Origin: Planctomycetota bacterium | GTDB taxonomy: Bacteria > Planctomycetota > Phycisphaerae > WQYP01 | Length of the DNA: 47,571 bases | Assembly: GCA_021810145.1 (NCBI GenBank) | Contig: JAJZJL010000019.1 | Coordinates: 1 to 47,571, forward strand | Direction of reading: 5' to 3' | Shown here: piece after piece, positions 1 to 8,434 of the stretch | Layout: the number at the start of each line of letters is the position of its first letter | How positions within the stretch are numbered: the first letter of the stretch is position 1 | Position numbers and translations under genes: made by a program | The notes under the pieces: model-generated | Told to the model about the DNA's origin: nothing | Databases searched by the model: none | Seen by the model: the letters and a program-made list of their open reading frames with translations, nothing else

Positions 1-414
1 CTGTTGAATGGTCAATGAGCCGCGTTGGCGGTTTCCCAGCGTGCGCGATCCAATAACCATATCGGCGCGATTTTCGGCAATGGGTTGAACCAGCGCGTGC
101 ATTTGCTGCGGATAATCACTGAAATCGCCATCAATAAATACGAGAATATCCGCATTTTCCGCAGCCGCAATGCCGGCCAGGCAAGCGCTGCCATAACCGC
201 GAATCGCCGCCGGCACCACTTTGGCACCCGCCCTTTCCGCAATGGCTGCGGTGTTATCTGTTGAGCCATTATCGGCGACGATAATATCCGTTACCCATGT
301 GGGAATGTCCGCAATGACCCGTCCAATGGATTGTTCTTCATTCATGGCGGGAATAATGACCGCCACGCGGAGGGAATTTATTCCAGCGAATGTGGCACGC
401 GGTTCAATCATCAT
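1..414 (-). CDS. GT2 family glycosyltransferase (partial)
   Basis: The 138 visible residues are the N-terminal half of a GT-A fold family 2 glycosyltransferase of the dolichol-phosphate-mannose-synthase-like kind. After a short leader come VAVIIPAMNEEQSIGRVI (nucleotide-sugar binding start), IIVADNGSTDNT (acidic loop) and VFIDGDFSDYP, where DGD is the metal/UDP-binding DxD-type motif, then VIGSRTLG. The C-terminal part lies left of the window. Two ATG codons are adjacent (414 and 411); 414 gives the longest form. It follows the GT-C type transferase by about 80 bp on the same strand. Proteins of this sort usually move a sugar onto a lipid carrier or the cell envelope at the inner membrane face. 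Donor and acceptor cannot be read from the sequence. Confidence 0.85.
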   Translation of the reverse strand, partial: MMIEPRATFAGINSLRVAVIIPAMNEEQSIGRVIADIPTWVTDIIVADNGSTDNTAAIAERAGAKVVPAAIRGYGSACLAGIAAAENADILVFIDGDFSDYPQQMHALVQPIAENRADMVIGSRTLGNRQRGSLTIQQ

Positions 415-494
415 AAGAGTTTACGGCTCCACTGGCCGTTTGGCCAATGCGGCTGAGAAGCGGATGTGCATAAGCAACCGCCCGAGAAGGTTGA

Positions 495-1952
495 TTATGG
501 TGTTTGGATTTGTGCACGGTTGTCACGATCTGAAACAAACCAATCGGCCAGACCGGGCCGGAGGCTTTCTAAAATCAGCAGTGCCCACACCGGCGCATGT
601 TCCAGCCAGACCATCCATGGATAAAAATAATGGGCATGATACAGTCCCAGTGTTACCGACCAGACCAGCAGGGAAATCCGCGGGTAAATGGCCAGCAGAG
701 GCAGCAGCCAGGTGTAGTACCAGGCAAATTCTGTCGGGCTTAGCAGAAAAATAAACATAATGGAAAACAGGCCAACCTGTATGGCGTTGCTTCCGGCGGC
801 CGCCTTGCGATTCAGAATAATCAAGGCGATCAAGTAAAGAACCGCAATCGTAGCCCGCGATGCCAGGGCGGGCCGCGTATAGGCTGTGGCCGGAAACACC
901 GCATGCCAGAACATGGAAACCAGGCGAAACACGCCGTCGTTTTCATGCCAATACCGCCCATAGCTCATCAGCGAGTGCAGGGCGGGCGCGGCGGTTACAA
1001 ACATCGGCATAAGCGCCGCAGCGCTTACAATCGTCAGTACCGCTGTGACGATCGTCAATTGCTTCGGATATTTCAATAGTGGCCGCAGCAGCAGCGGTAC
1101 CAATACGACTGGCCAGAATTTTGCCCCGATGGCCAAGCCCAATGCGGCCGCCGCTGATTTCGGTCGCTGCATAACCACCATTAACGCAAACAGCGCCACA
1201 AACGTCAGTGTCATTGCGTCCATATGCGCTTCGTTATAAAAGGCATTGATAAGCACGGGATTCCACCAGTAGATCAGCAGCCACGATACGGGGCGATGCA
1301 GACGCCGCAGAATCAGGCCGATGAAAATGGATGTGGCGATGTCGAAAACCAGATATACGCAACGCAACGCCGTTGCGCTGAACGCAGCAATCTTCGCCGC
1401 CGCCGCCATGGCAAATTCGCTGACCGGCGGATAAATCGTCGGTAACTTCGGGTGATTGATCCGCAGCATCAAGGCGCGATGGGCCTGTGCCAAGGCGGTC
1501 AAAGATGGATTGATCGCGGGATTGGTTTGATCCAGCACAGCCTTCGGACTGTACAGCCATGGATTGTGGCCCTGAGCCAGTACCGCCCCATCCCAGAGGA
1601 ACCGGTAGTAATCGGTGGATAATACCGGCGTCCCGCCGAGAATGATCAGCCGGCAGGCCAGGCCGGTTATCAGCATCCAGAAAAACAGATATTTTCCCAT
1701 GTTTTTCCGCAGGAACAGGCAACTGGCTAAAAATACTGTTCCAGCCAGTACATTGCCGGCGACAAACATGTTACGGATGGTAAGGTGGTGCAAGGCACTG
1801 TGGGCCAGATCTGGCGAGGTCACACGCAGCAGAATCGCCAAGCCAATCATTACCGTGCCGGTCAGCAGCCATACGGAATTGGCCATGCCCGATGATGCCA
1901 ACTTTCGGTCGGCAGGGTCGGGAATCACCGCAGCGGAGCCATCACCGACCAT
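495..1952 (-). CDS. Multi-pass membrane glycosyltransferase, GT-C/GT87-like
   Basis: A polytopic membrane protein of about 485 residues with roughly ten or more hydrophobic helices. A first luminal loop reads STDYYRFLWDGAVLAQGHNPW and ends in YSP, the acidic loop typical of polyprenyl-phosphate-sugar-dependent GT-C enzymes (GT87/DUF2029-like). A further loop has TIYPPVSEFAMAA, also common in that group. By family it should transfer a sugar from a polyprenyl-phosphate donor on the outer side of the membrane; the partner GT2 gene downstream could make that donor. The longest frame begins with GTG at 1976, but the ATG at 1952 has AAGG at proper spacing and is preferred. It is preceded by the anchored coiled-coil gene with almost no gap. 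Substrate unknown. Confidence 0.75.
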   Translation of the reverse strand: MVGDGSAAVIPDPADRKLASSGMANSVWLLTGTVMIGLAILLRVTSPDLAHSALHHLTIRNMFVAGNVLAGTVFLASCLFLRKNMGKYLFFWMLITGLACRLIILGGTPVLSTDYYRFLWDGAVLAQGHNPWLYSPKAVLDQTNPAINPSLTALAQAHRALMLRINHPKLPTIYPPVSEFAMAAAAKIAAFSATALRCVYLVFDIATSIFIGLILRRLHRPVSWLLIYWWNPVLINAFYNEAHMDAMTLTFVALFALMVVMQRPKSAAAALGLAIGAKFWPVVLVPLLLRPLLKYPKQLTIVTAVLTIVSAAALMPMFVTAAPALHSLMSYGRYWHENDGVFRLVSMFWHAVFPATAYTRPALASRATIAVLYLIALIILNRKAAAGSNAIQVGLFSIMFIFLLSPTEFAWYYTWLLPLLAIYPRISLLVWSVTLGLYHAHYFYPWMVWLEHAPVWALLILESLRPGLADWFVSDRDNRAQIQTP

Positions 1953-1979
1953 TTGCCACCTTTTGCTGTCCGTCACCGT

Positions 1980-2747
1980 TTACTGCGCGCCCGGCGTGGT
2001 CGCGGTTTGCGAGTGTGTGTCATCCGCTTCCTTCAAAAGCCGATTAATCAGTGCGGATTCGCCGGCCTGTTGCGTGAATTCCATGCCGCCGTCATTTTGC
2101 AGATAAATAACATACAGGCGTCCGGGCTTAACCGGCCGGTATACCGCCTGTCCCTGGACAATATCCAGCCCCAGTTTCTTCGCCGAGGCCGGATGTTCCA
2201 TAAGCTGCTGGATATGTTGCCAGAGATCGAGTGTAAAGGTATCGGGCCGGCCCGCTTTTCCATCCAGACAAGGCGGTACCCCGTGCGAATCCAGCAGAGA
2301 AGTGCCCACATGGGGAGATTGTTTGCTTGAGAAAATCCGGCGGAAAAAAGCCAGCGACTTGCCGCGCAGCAGATTGCCTTCTTCCACAAATTTATCCTGG
2401 AATTTCAGCACATACCCGTCCACATAAGGAGTATCACCGGGGATGGTGATCTTTTTTATTGGCAGCGCCACGCGGTGGCCTTCGGGGCCGTTGACAAATT
2501 CTTCCCACAGAAGCGTTGTTTGCAGCACCTGCCGTTTGCCGTTGGTCACTTGCCCATCCACCACCAGTTCAGCCATGCGGCGCTTTCCGGTGAGGCGGTT
2601 AATGACGGCTTGCAGATGCTTGCGTTCCCGCTCCAGTTGAAGAATTCGCGCGTTACGGGAGGCGAAATAGATGGCAATATTAATGCCTGCGGCCATGATG
2701 GTTGTCAGCACCACCAGTACAATCACGCGCTTTAAAAAATTCCGCAT
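1980..2747 (-). CDS. Membrane-anchored coiled-coil protein, unknown function
   Basis: Not recognised. The 255 residues begin with a basic tip and one strong hydrophobic helix (about 7-30), followed by a heptad-like charged stretch (about 34-55, LQLERERKHLQAVINRL), then a soluble domain. This topology resembles divisome or envelope scaffold proteins, but no family motif is seen. The C-terminal part has RLYVIYLQNDGGMEF and a Gln/Thr-rich tail. ATG at 2747 follows AAGGA by 7 nt. The neighbours are 10 bp upstream (secreted unknown) and close downstream (membrane glycosyltransferase), so the genes are probably one transcript and the product may work with them at the envelope. Confidence 0.7.
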   Translation of the reverse strand: MRNFLKRVIVLVVLTTIMAAGINIAIYFASRNARILQLERERKHLQAVINRLTGKRRMAELVVDGQVTNGKRQVLQTTLLWEEFVNGPEGHRVALPIKKITIPGDTPYVDGYVLKFQDKFVEEGNLLRGKSLAFFRRIFSSKQSPHVGTSLLDSHGVPPCLDGKAGRPDTFTLDLWQHIQQLMEHPASAKKLGLDIVQGQAVYRPVKPGRLYVIYLQNDGGMEFTQQAGESALINRLLKEADDTHSQTATTPGAQ

Positions 2748-2757
2748 GGCATATCCT

Positions 2758-4365
2758 TTATTGCTTCAGGGCGGCCAGCCGGGCTTTCCATTTTTTATTC
2801 ATGGCCGCGGCTGTCGTTGGCGTCCATACACTGCCGTCTGACCCCTGGTATTTTAGCAATACGCCCCTGGAATTCACCCAGAGGCTGGCGATTCCCGGAT
2901 CAAGCTGTTCGGTCAGGTGGTATGCCAGTATCCGCTTTCCGTTAACCGTAACAGGTTCTCTGCCGCGTACACGCAACAGGCGCAGGCCCAGCCGGCGGGT
3001 ACCCGAATTAAACGTGACAAAGCCCATGGCGGAAGGCTTGGCAAGATTGACCAGCCGGGGCCAGAAATATTGTAAAGTTAACGGCAGGTAGGCCGGCATG
3101 TAGGAAGGCAAATCAAAATGCGTGGGCGTATTGGGTTGCCCCGGCAGGACATGGCGTCGCTGCATATAAACGGTCATCCAGCGGTGGCGAACAAAAAAGT
3201 CGGTTGCATTGCCATGCTTATCAAGCTGCGGAACATAGGCCGATTGTTCATCCCCGGTTTCCCGAACCCAGTGAATCTGCATATTGGGATAGGGAATTTT
3301 GATATGTTCGAGTTTGGGTTTATTGGTTTTGGGGTCGATGACAATGCGCTCCTGTCGCATTTTAACTTCCTGGGGATTATTAATCGGAACCAGCGTTTCA
3401 ACGGCTTTATACCATGTGGTGTAATCGGTCGCGGGGCCGGGGGTTTTGCCTTGCTGGGCATACGCCCAGAAACAGGTCACCTTGGAAAGTATTACTTCGC
3501 CATTGGGTAGAAACGTGCGGGCGTTGGTGGAACTGAACATTCCGGTATAGCCATCTTCCGCTCCGGGATAGCATGACAACAGCACATATCCGATGTGCTT
3601 TCCATTAACCGCTATCTGATACAAATGGGGATGAATCGCCTTCTTTTTAAGTTTTTCGGCGGTCATGCCCTTCAGCCATTTGCGGCCGGCGATGACCGCC
3701 GCGGCACGCTGTTGTTGAAGTTTTGCCATATTCAGCAGCCGGAAGGTTTTAATCATGGCGGAAAAACATGCCCGCGCGCCGTCGGCCTGTCCCGCGGGGC
3801 TGAAAAATGTCAGCAGGTAATACAGCTTGGGCCCTGCCCGGATAATAAGCTGCTGGCGCATAACCGGTTGATTGTTCTTTGCGGGGGTGAGTTTCAGAAT
3901 CAGAACCCCGGCCGGTTTGCCGGAGTTTGTTATCGTCCGCCGCGCCAGAACTTGCACGTCGGGATAATTATGCTTGGCCTCGGCCAAGGTTTCATCCAGG
4001 AGTTTTTTAAGGGGCACATCGTTTTCCAGTTCACTTAAATGCACGATAATGCCCCAGCGCAGGGAATTGTTTACAAACGTTACCAGATTGCCCGGCACAA
4101 CCGGCATGGCCCCGCTTTTTGGAATCCGGGGCGCATTTAATTTGGGCAGCAGAACTTCGCAATTCAGCGGCGGGCGCAGTTCAAAGCCGTCTAATGCATC
4201 AATCCACAGCGGAGCCAGCATGTTCATGTCCGCCGGCTGTGCCGCAAGAGCGGCGGTGGATTTCCCTGATCCCCCGATACCGATTGCCACTATTGCGCCC
4301 AACGCGATGATGGCTCGGCGCAGGCGAGGTAAATGGAACAAGTGTGTTATCACAGGTGCGCGCAT
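2758..4365 (-). CDS. Secreted protein of unknown function with DcrB/PsbP-like segment
   Basis: 535 residues from the chosen ATG at 4365, which has GGAG six bases upstream; the longer frame to 4416 would overlap the preceding gene and lacks such a site. A basic start and a long hydrophobic stretch (about 13-42) ending in AALAA look like a signal peptide. Residues ~80-200 show the pattern of DcrB/PsbP-like lipid- or surface-associated domains: a strand-rich part, RQQLIIRAGPKLYYLLTFF, then a helix with ACFSAMIKTFRLL. The remainder is beta-rich and unrecognised, ending in a basic helix. It is 23 bp after the small membrane gene and 10 bp before the coiled-coil gene. The domain comparison is from memory of motif shape and is tentative. 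Confidence 0.65.
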   Translation of the reverse strand: MRAPVITHLFHLPRLRRAIIALGAIVAIGIGGSGKSTAALAAQPADMNMLAPLWIDALDGFELRPPLNCEVLLPKLNAPRIPKSGAMPVVPGNLVTFVNNSLRWGIIVHLSELENDVPLKKLLDETLAEAKHNYPDVQVLARRTITNSGKPAGVLILKLTPAKNNQPVMRQQLIIRAGPKLYYLLTFFSPAGQADGARACFSAMIKTFRLLNMAKLQQQRAAAVIAGRKWLKGMTAEKLKKKAIHPHLYQIAVNGKHIGYVLLSCYPGAEDGYTGMFSSTNARTFLPNGEVILSKVTCFWAYAQQGKTPGPATDYTTWYKAVETLVPINNPQEVKMRQERIVIDPKTNKPKLEHIKIPYPNMQIHWVRETGDEQSAYVPQLDKHGNATDFFVRHRWMTVYMQRRHVLPGQPNTPTHFDLPSYMPAYLPLTLQYFWPRLVNLAKPSAMGFVTFNSGTRRLGLRLLRVRGREPVTVNGKRILAYHLTEQLDPGIASLWVNSRGVLLKYQGSDGSVWTPTTAAAMNKKWKARLAALKQ

Positions 4366-4388
4366 TGAGAACTCCGTGCGAGATAAGG

Positions 4389-4931
4389 TTAATCGGCCTG
4401 GCTCTGCTGAACCCACTGAACCAGTGTATTAAATTCCTGCTGATCTAACGGTAAATCCAGATTATCGCCGGTATAACTGATCAAATTGACCACCCGGCCA
4501 TGACGCATGGCGGCTACCCAGATAAATTTTCCGTTCGGTCCGCCCATGGCTTTATAAATATACATGTTGCTGTGGCTAAAGATTCTTTTCACAAACACAT
4601 TGCTTTCGTGCGGCCATCCGCCGGCGAGAATTTGCCGGAAGACATGGCCGCCCAGTGTTCTCGCCGGTGTTTTAAGTTCTTTCGCCAGAACCAGATAAAC
4701 CTGCTGGTAATGCCGGTTGCGTCCTTCCAGATCAATATTGCCGGAGGTAATGTATTGCAACCCCTGTTCACTTTTGATTGCCGCGTGCATATTTCCGCCG
4801 GAGCCATACAGAGAATTGCCGTCCATGCGGGTTATCAGGGTCACAGCGTAAGCGCTGGCGACAGCCAGCAACAGCAGGATGGTCAATGCTCCCAGCAGCC
4901 GCCGCTTACGCAAAGTCGAATTGTCCGCCAT
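4389..4931 (-). CDS. Small single-TM protein of unknown function
   Basis: 180 residues from the ATG at 4931, which has GGAG six bases upstream. The longer frame (to 5117) runs into the divergent ABC gene and has no ribosome site. The start is basic (LRKRR) followed by one hydrophobic helix (about 10-32), so the protein is anchored with most of its mass outside. The soluble part contains HVFRQILAGGWPHESNVFVKRI and KFIWVAAMRHGRVVNLISYTG, a pattern like small exosortase- or EpsI-associated domains, but I cannot assign a family. It is the first gene of the leftward envelope run and is divergent from the ABC transporter. Confidence 0.65.
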   Translation of the reverse strand: MADNSTLRKRRLLGALTILLLLAVASAYAVTLITRMDGNSLYGSGGNMHAAIKSEQGLQYITSGNIDLEGRNRHYQQVYLVLAKELKTPARTLGGHVFRQILAGGWPHESNVFVKRIFSHSNMYIYKAMGGPNGKFIWVAAMRHGRVVNLISYTGDNLDLPLDQQEFNTLVQWVQQSQAD

Positions 4932-5069
4932 TAACTGCTCCGCCATGCCGCTATCATAAACCAAAAGTGTTGCGAAAAAAATCGTGCTGCCGGCAGTCGG
5001 CATTATCGCCCGTGATATTCCGCTCTGGTTCCCCCTTCGATTTCCCCTGCGCACTTTCATACTGCCGCC

Positions 5070-5864
5070 ATGCCGCATATTATTGACGGTATGATGCAGA
5101 CGGATACGAGTATACACCGCGGCGGAATTGTCATTAAGGGCGTGGAGAAAACGTATCGGCTTGGACGGCGCACCGTGCGGGCATTGGCGGGAGTGGACAT
5201 CACGGTCGGTCCGGGCGAGTTTGTCGCTATTATGGGTGCCAGCGGCTCAGGCAAATCCACTCTGCTGCATCTCTGTGCGCTTTTGGATACGCCTGATGCA
5301 GGAAGCATCATGGTCGATGGACAGAATCTCGCTGCACTTTCTGAACGGCAGGCCACACTGTTTCGGCGGCAAACCGTGGGCGTTGTATTTCAGAGCTTTA
5401 ACCTCGTGCCGACATTAACCCTGCTGGACAATGTGCTGCTGACCGCCCGGTTGGCCGGCAAATACGATCAATCCGTGCGAAATCGTGCCATTGAACTCGC
5501 CGGGGCGCTGGGGCTGGCTGAGCGTCTGACGCATCGGCCCGATGCGCTTTCCGGCGGTGAACAGCAGCGCGCCGCCATTGCCCGGGCATTATTGCTCAAA
5601 CCCCGCGTGCTCCTGGCCGATGAGCCTACGGGAAACCTCGACTCGATCAGTGCGGGTAATTTCTGGCGATTGCTCAAGGGCGTGCTGGCGGAATCTGTGG
5701 ATATTCCCACCACCGTGGTGGTGGTAACGCATGAACCTGCCGCCGCCGCTTATGCGGATCGGGTGCTGGTCCTGCGTGATGGTAAGCTGGCGGGAAGTTT
5801 TGGCGTGGAGGGGCAGGATGATGCCGGCAGCATTGCAGCTCGCTATCAGCACGCTTTGGCGTAA
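5070..5864 (+). CDS. ABC transporter ATP-binding protein, MacB/LolD-like
   Basis: 264 residues with a full ABC ATPase set: Walker A GASGSGKST (about residues 56-64), Q-loop VVFQSFNLVPTLTLLDNV, signature LSGGEQQRAAIARALL, Walker B VLLADEPTGNLDS, and switch histidine in VVVVTHEP. The sequence around the Q-loop and the TGNLDS D-loop place it in the MacB/LolD/FtsE group, which energises FtsX-type permeases that act on lipoproteins, peptides or envelope structures rather than moving solutes through a pore. ATG codons at 5070, 5091 and 5094 are all possible; none has a strong ribosome site. Its 3' end overlaps the start of the permease gene by 47 bp, which implies translational coupling. Confidence 0.93.
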   Translation: MPHIIDGMMQTDTSIHRGGIVIKGVEKTYRLGRRTVRALAGVDITVGPGEFVAIMGASGSGKSTLLHLCALLDTPDAGSIMVDGQNLAALSERQATLFRRQTVGVVFQSFNLVPTLTLLDNVLLTARLAGKYDQSVRNRAIELAGALGLAERLTHRPDALSGGEQQRAAIARALLLKPRVLLADEPTGNLDSISAGNFWRLLKGVLAESVDIPTTVVVVTHEPAAAAYADRVLVLRDGKLAGSFGVEGQDDAGSIAARYQHALA

Positions 5865-8421
5865 ACCCGTTAAACCTCTGTTGACCGCTGTGGTCATTAC
5901 CGCAGCGGTGGCGCTGGTGATGACGGCCTGCAGCGTGCTTTCCAGCATGCGGGCATCGCTGCAACACAATCTCACTGCGGTACTGGGACAGGTTGATGCG
6001 CGCATAACCCCCATTACGCAGGGAGCGGATTCCGCGGTGCCGTCGGGCATCTTACAGAAAGCGGAACATTGCTCCGCGGTTCAGTATGCCGCGGGCCGGA
6101 CCATGGCCTTTGCCCGCATACGCATCGGAAAGCATACCCGACCGGCGCATTTGATTGTGGGCAGTTGGCCGAACGCACAGAAAATGATTCCCCCCGTGTT
6201 TTCCAGTGGCGGTCCCCTGACCCATCCAACGGGGCAGATATTGCTGAATGTTGCCTTGGCCAGCCGCCTTCATGCCCGTGTTGGCATGCACGCGACGTTA
6301 TATGGCCCGGCGGGATCACAGCAGGTAAAAATCGTCGGCCTGGTGCGGCGATCGGCGGTAAAGCGGTATTTTTCTTTTCCATCCGCCTATATTACAGGCG
6401 AGACACTGCAAAAGCTTACCGCATCGCCGCCACGCTGGGGCCGCATTGACATTAAATTTCGACCTGGCGTAACCCACGCCGCCGGTATTGCCGCATTGAA
6501 GATCGCGGTGGGGCCGGGAGTAAAAGTCAGGTCGATGGGAAAAAGCCGCAAACCTTTTGCGCCCATGCAACAGATGTTGGAGCATCTGCGATGGCTGATT
6601 GCCATTCCCACGGCACTGGGGGCGGGGCTGCTGATCCTGGCGGTTTTTGCCATTGGCCTTCACGAGCGGGTTCGCTTTTTCGGGCAGTTGCGGTGCGTCG
6701 GCGCGGCGCGAGAGCAGGTGGCCCTGACCGCCCTGCTGGAAGCTCTGCTGCCGATGGCCGGTGGTGTTGTCGTGGGCTTGGCCGCCGGTACAGGCGCGGC
6801 ATGGTTTCTCGTGCATCATCTGCGGCACGGCCATCTGATTTTTCATCCGGGTATCGAGAGTTTTGTCATTGCCGCAACAGCGGGAATGCTGGCTGCGGCG
6901 GTTGGAGCCGCATTGCCGGTTTACAGGGCGTGGCGGGTAACACCCATGGCGGCGGTGGCTAATTTGGGCAAGGTGACCGGCGCAAAATCATTGCAGCCGG
7001 CTTTCTGGGTGGGAATCGGTGCGTTGTCCGTTCAGATCATGCTCTGGCAGATTCCCAATCCAATCTGGGCCTTGTGGGCTTACGTACTGGTGGGCGGACC
7101 TCTGGTGCTGTTGGCGGCGGTGGCTCTCGCACCGGTGACGGTTGCGGTTTTTGAGCGATTGTTTAAGCGGCCACTGGCGTGGATTTGGCATATCGAGCCG
7201 ACTTTGTTTTCCGCCTCCGCGTCCCCGTATCGCGCCGGCATGATGGCCGCGGCGCTGCTGGCGGCGGTGTCGTTTTTTGTTTCCATGCAGGCACGCGGCA
7301 TTGGCCTGCTGAAATCGTGGGAATTTCCGGCGCAATTTCCGGATGCGTTTGTTTTCAGCCCCATTACCCCGCTGTCGGCCGAACGTGCCGCCGCCATACC
7401 CCGGCATGTCCATGGCGTAACGGGGGTCTCGGCGTTAACGGCATTTTGGATTCCGGCGCGGATCGGCTCGGGTAAACAGCAGCAGGTGCTGTTTGTGGCG
7501 GTGCAGGTGTCGAGTTTTCTTCGGATGCTGGGGGTGCATTTTGTGCAGGGGAACCGGGATGCAGCATTGCAGGCCATGCACGCGGGTTCGGGTGTGCTGG
7601 TTGCCGGCGATGCCCTGCATTCGCTGGGACTGGGGGCGGGAAAAACTCTGGCAGTCGGTACATTGACTGGTGCCAGACGCCTGTCGGTCATGGGAGTGGT
7701 AACCTCGCCGGGCGTTTCCATCGCTGAAAGCTTTTTGCGCGTGCGTCAGGCGTTTCATCATGCGGCGGCGGTGGCGATTATCGGCACGCTGGCGCAGGCT
7801 AAAAAATATTTTGGCATTAACGGTCCCAATCTCGTTATGCTCACCGTCAAGCCCAACGTCAGCGGTATGAAGGCCGTGGCCGGTGTGAAAGCGTTTCTGG
7901 CATCCGGAAGCAGCGGGTCGCTGCTGGAGCGACTGCTGAATTTTCAGCGTTTTGCCCTGCACGGCATGTCCGTGCGGCGCATGAAGCGAGCCCTGGATTA
8001 TGTCATTACCCGGGTCATGCGGGCTTTGTCGCTCGCGGCTCTGGGGGGGATGGTTCTGGCGGCCATTGCGGTGGCGGCCATGGCCGCGGCGGCGGTGCGG
8101 CAGCGGCGATATGAATTTGGAATCCTCCGGGCGGTGGGGGCCGGACGGTGGCAGTTGCTGCGCATGGTTCTGGCGGAATTATCGCTGATTGTGCTGGCGG
8201 CCATTGTGCTGGGCTGCGCGCTGGGGCAGTATATGGCATATATGGGGACGCGGGTGGATCATCGTTTGAGCGGTTTTGACTCGCAATATGCGTGGGCGTT
8301 CAGCGCCATGATGGTTGCCGCCGTCGTGGCCTTCGCCGCCACTCTGGCGGCCGGCTTTATACCCGCCTGGCGGGCGGCAATTGTCGGCGTGCGATCGCTG
8401 CTGGCGCCGGGCCGGGAATAA
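5818..8421 (+). CDS. FtsX-family ABC transporter permease (two FtsX domains)
   Basis: 867 residues from the ATG at 5818 (a second ATG at 5821), with GGAGGGG just upstream inside the ATPase gene; the longer frame back to 5731 is only ATPase sequence in another phase. TM1 is at about 18-42, followed by a periplasmic domain. The first FtsX domain (about 255-390) contains RFFGQLRCVGAAREQV, two central helices follow, and the last FtsX domain (about 740-860) contains RYEFGILRAVGAGRWQLLRMV. This is the ten-helix AcrAB-independent, LolE/MacB/YbbP-like layout seen in putative ABC export permeases. With the ATPase it probably forms a two-gene mechanotransmission system; the cargo is unknown. It converges on the branching-enzyme gene with a 13-bp gap. 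Confidence 0.92.
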   Translation: MMPAALQLAISTLWRKPVKPLLTAVVITAAVALVMTACSVLSSMRASLQHNLTAVLGQVDARITPITQGADSAVPSGILQKAEHCSAVQYAAGRTMAFARIRIGKHTRPAHLIVGSWPNAQKMIPPVFSSGGPLTHPTGQILLNVALASRLHARVGMHATLYGPAGSQQVKIVGLVRRSAVKRYFSFPSAYITGETLQKLTASPPRWGRIDIKFRPGVTHAAGIAALKIAVGPGVKVRSMGKSRKPFAPMQQMLEHLRWLIAIPTALGAGLLILAVFAIGLHERVRFFGQLRCVGAAREQVALTALLEALLPMAGGVVVGLAAGTGAAWFLVHHLRHGHLIFHPGIESFVIAATAGMLAAAVGAALPVYRAWRVTPMAAVANLGKVTGAKSLQPAFWVGIGALSVQIMLWQIPNPIWALWAYVLVGGPLVLLAAVALAPVTVAVFERLFKRPLAWIWHIEPTLFSASASPYRAGMMAAALLAAVSFFVSMQARGIGLLKSWEFPAQFPDAFVFSPITPLSAERAAAIPRHVHGVTGVSALTAFWIPARIGSGKQQQVLFVAVQVSSFLRMLGVHFVQGNRDAALQAMHAGSGVLVAGDALHSLGLGAGKTLAVGTLTGARRLSVMGVVTSPGVSIAESFLRVRQAFHHAAAVAIIGTLAQAKKYFGINGPNLVMLTVKPNVSGMKAVAGVKAFLASGSSGSLLERLLNFQRFALHGMSVRRMKRALDYVITRVMRALSLAALGGMVLAAIAVAAMAAAAVRQRRYEFGILRAVGAGRWQLLRMVLAELSLIVLAAIVLGCALGQYMAYMGTRVDHRLSGFDSQYAWAFSAMMVAAVVAFAATLAAGFIPAWRAAIVGVRSLLAPGRE

Positions 8422-8434
8422 CAGCGGCCTGATG

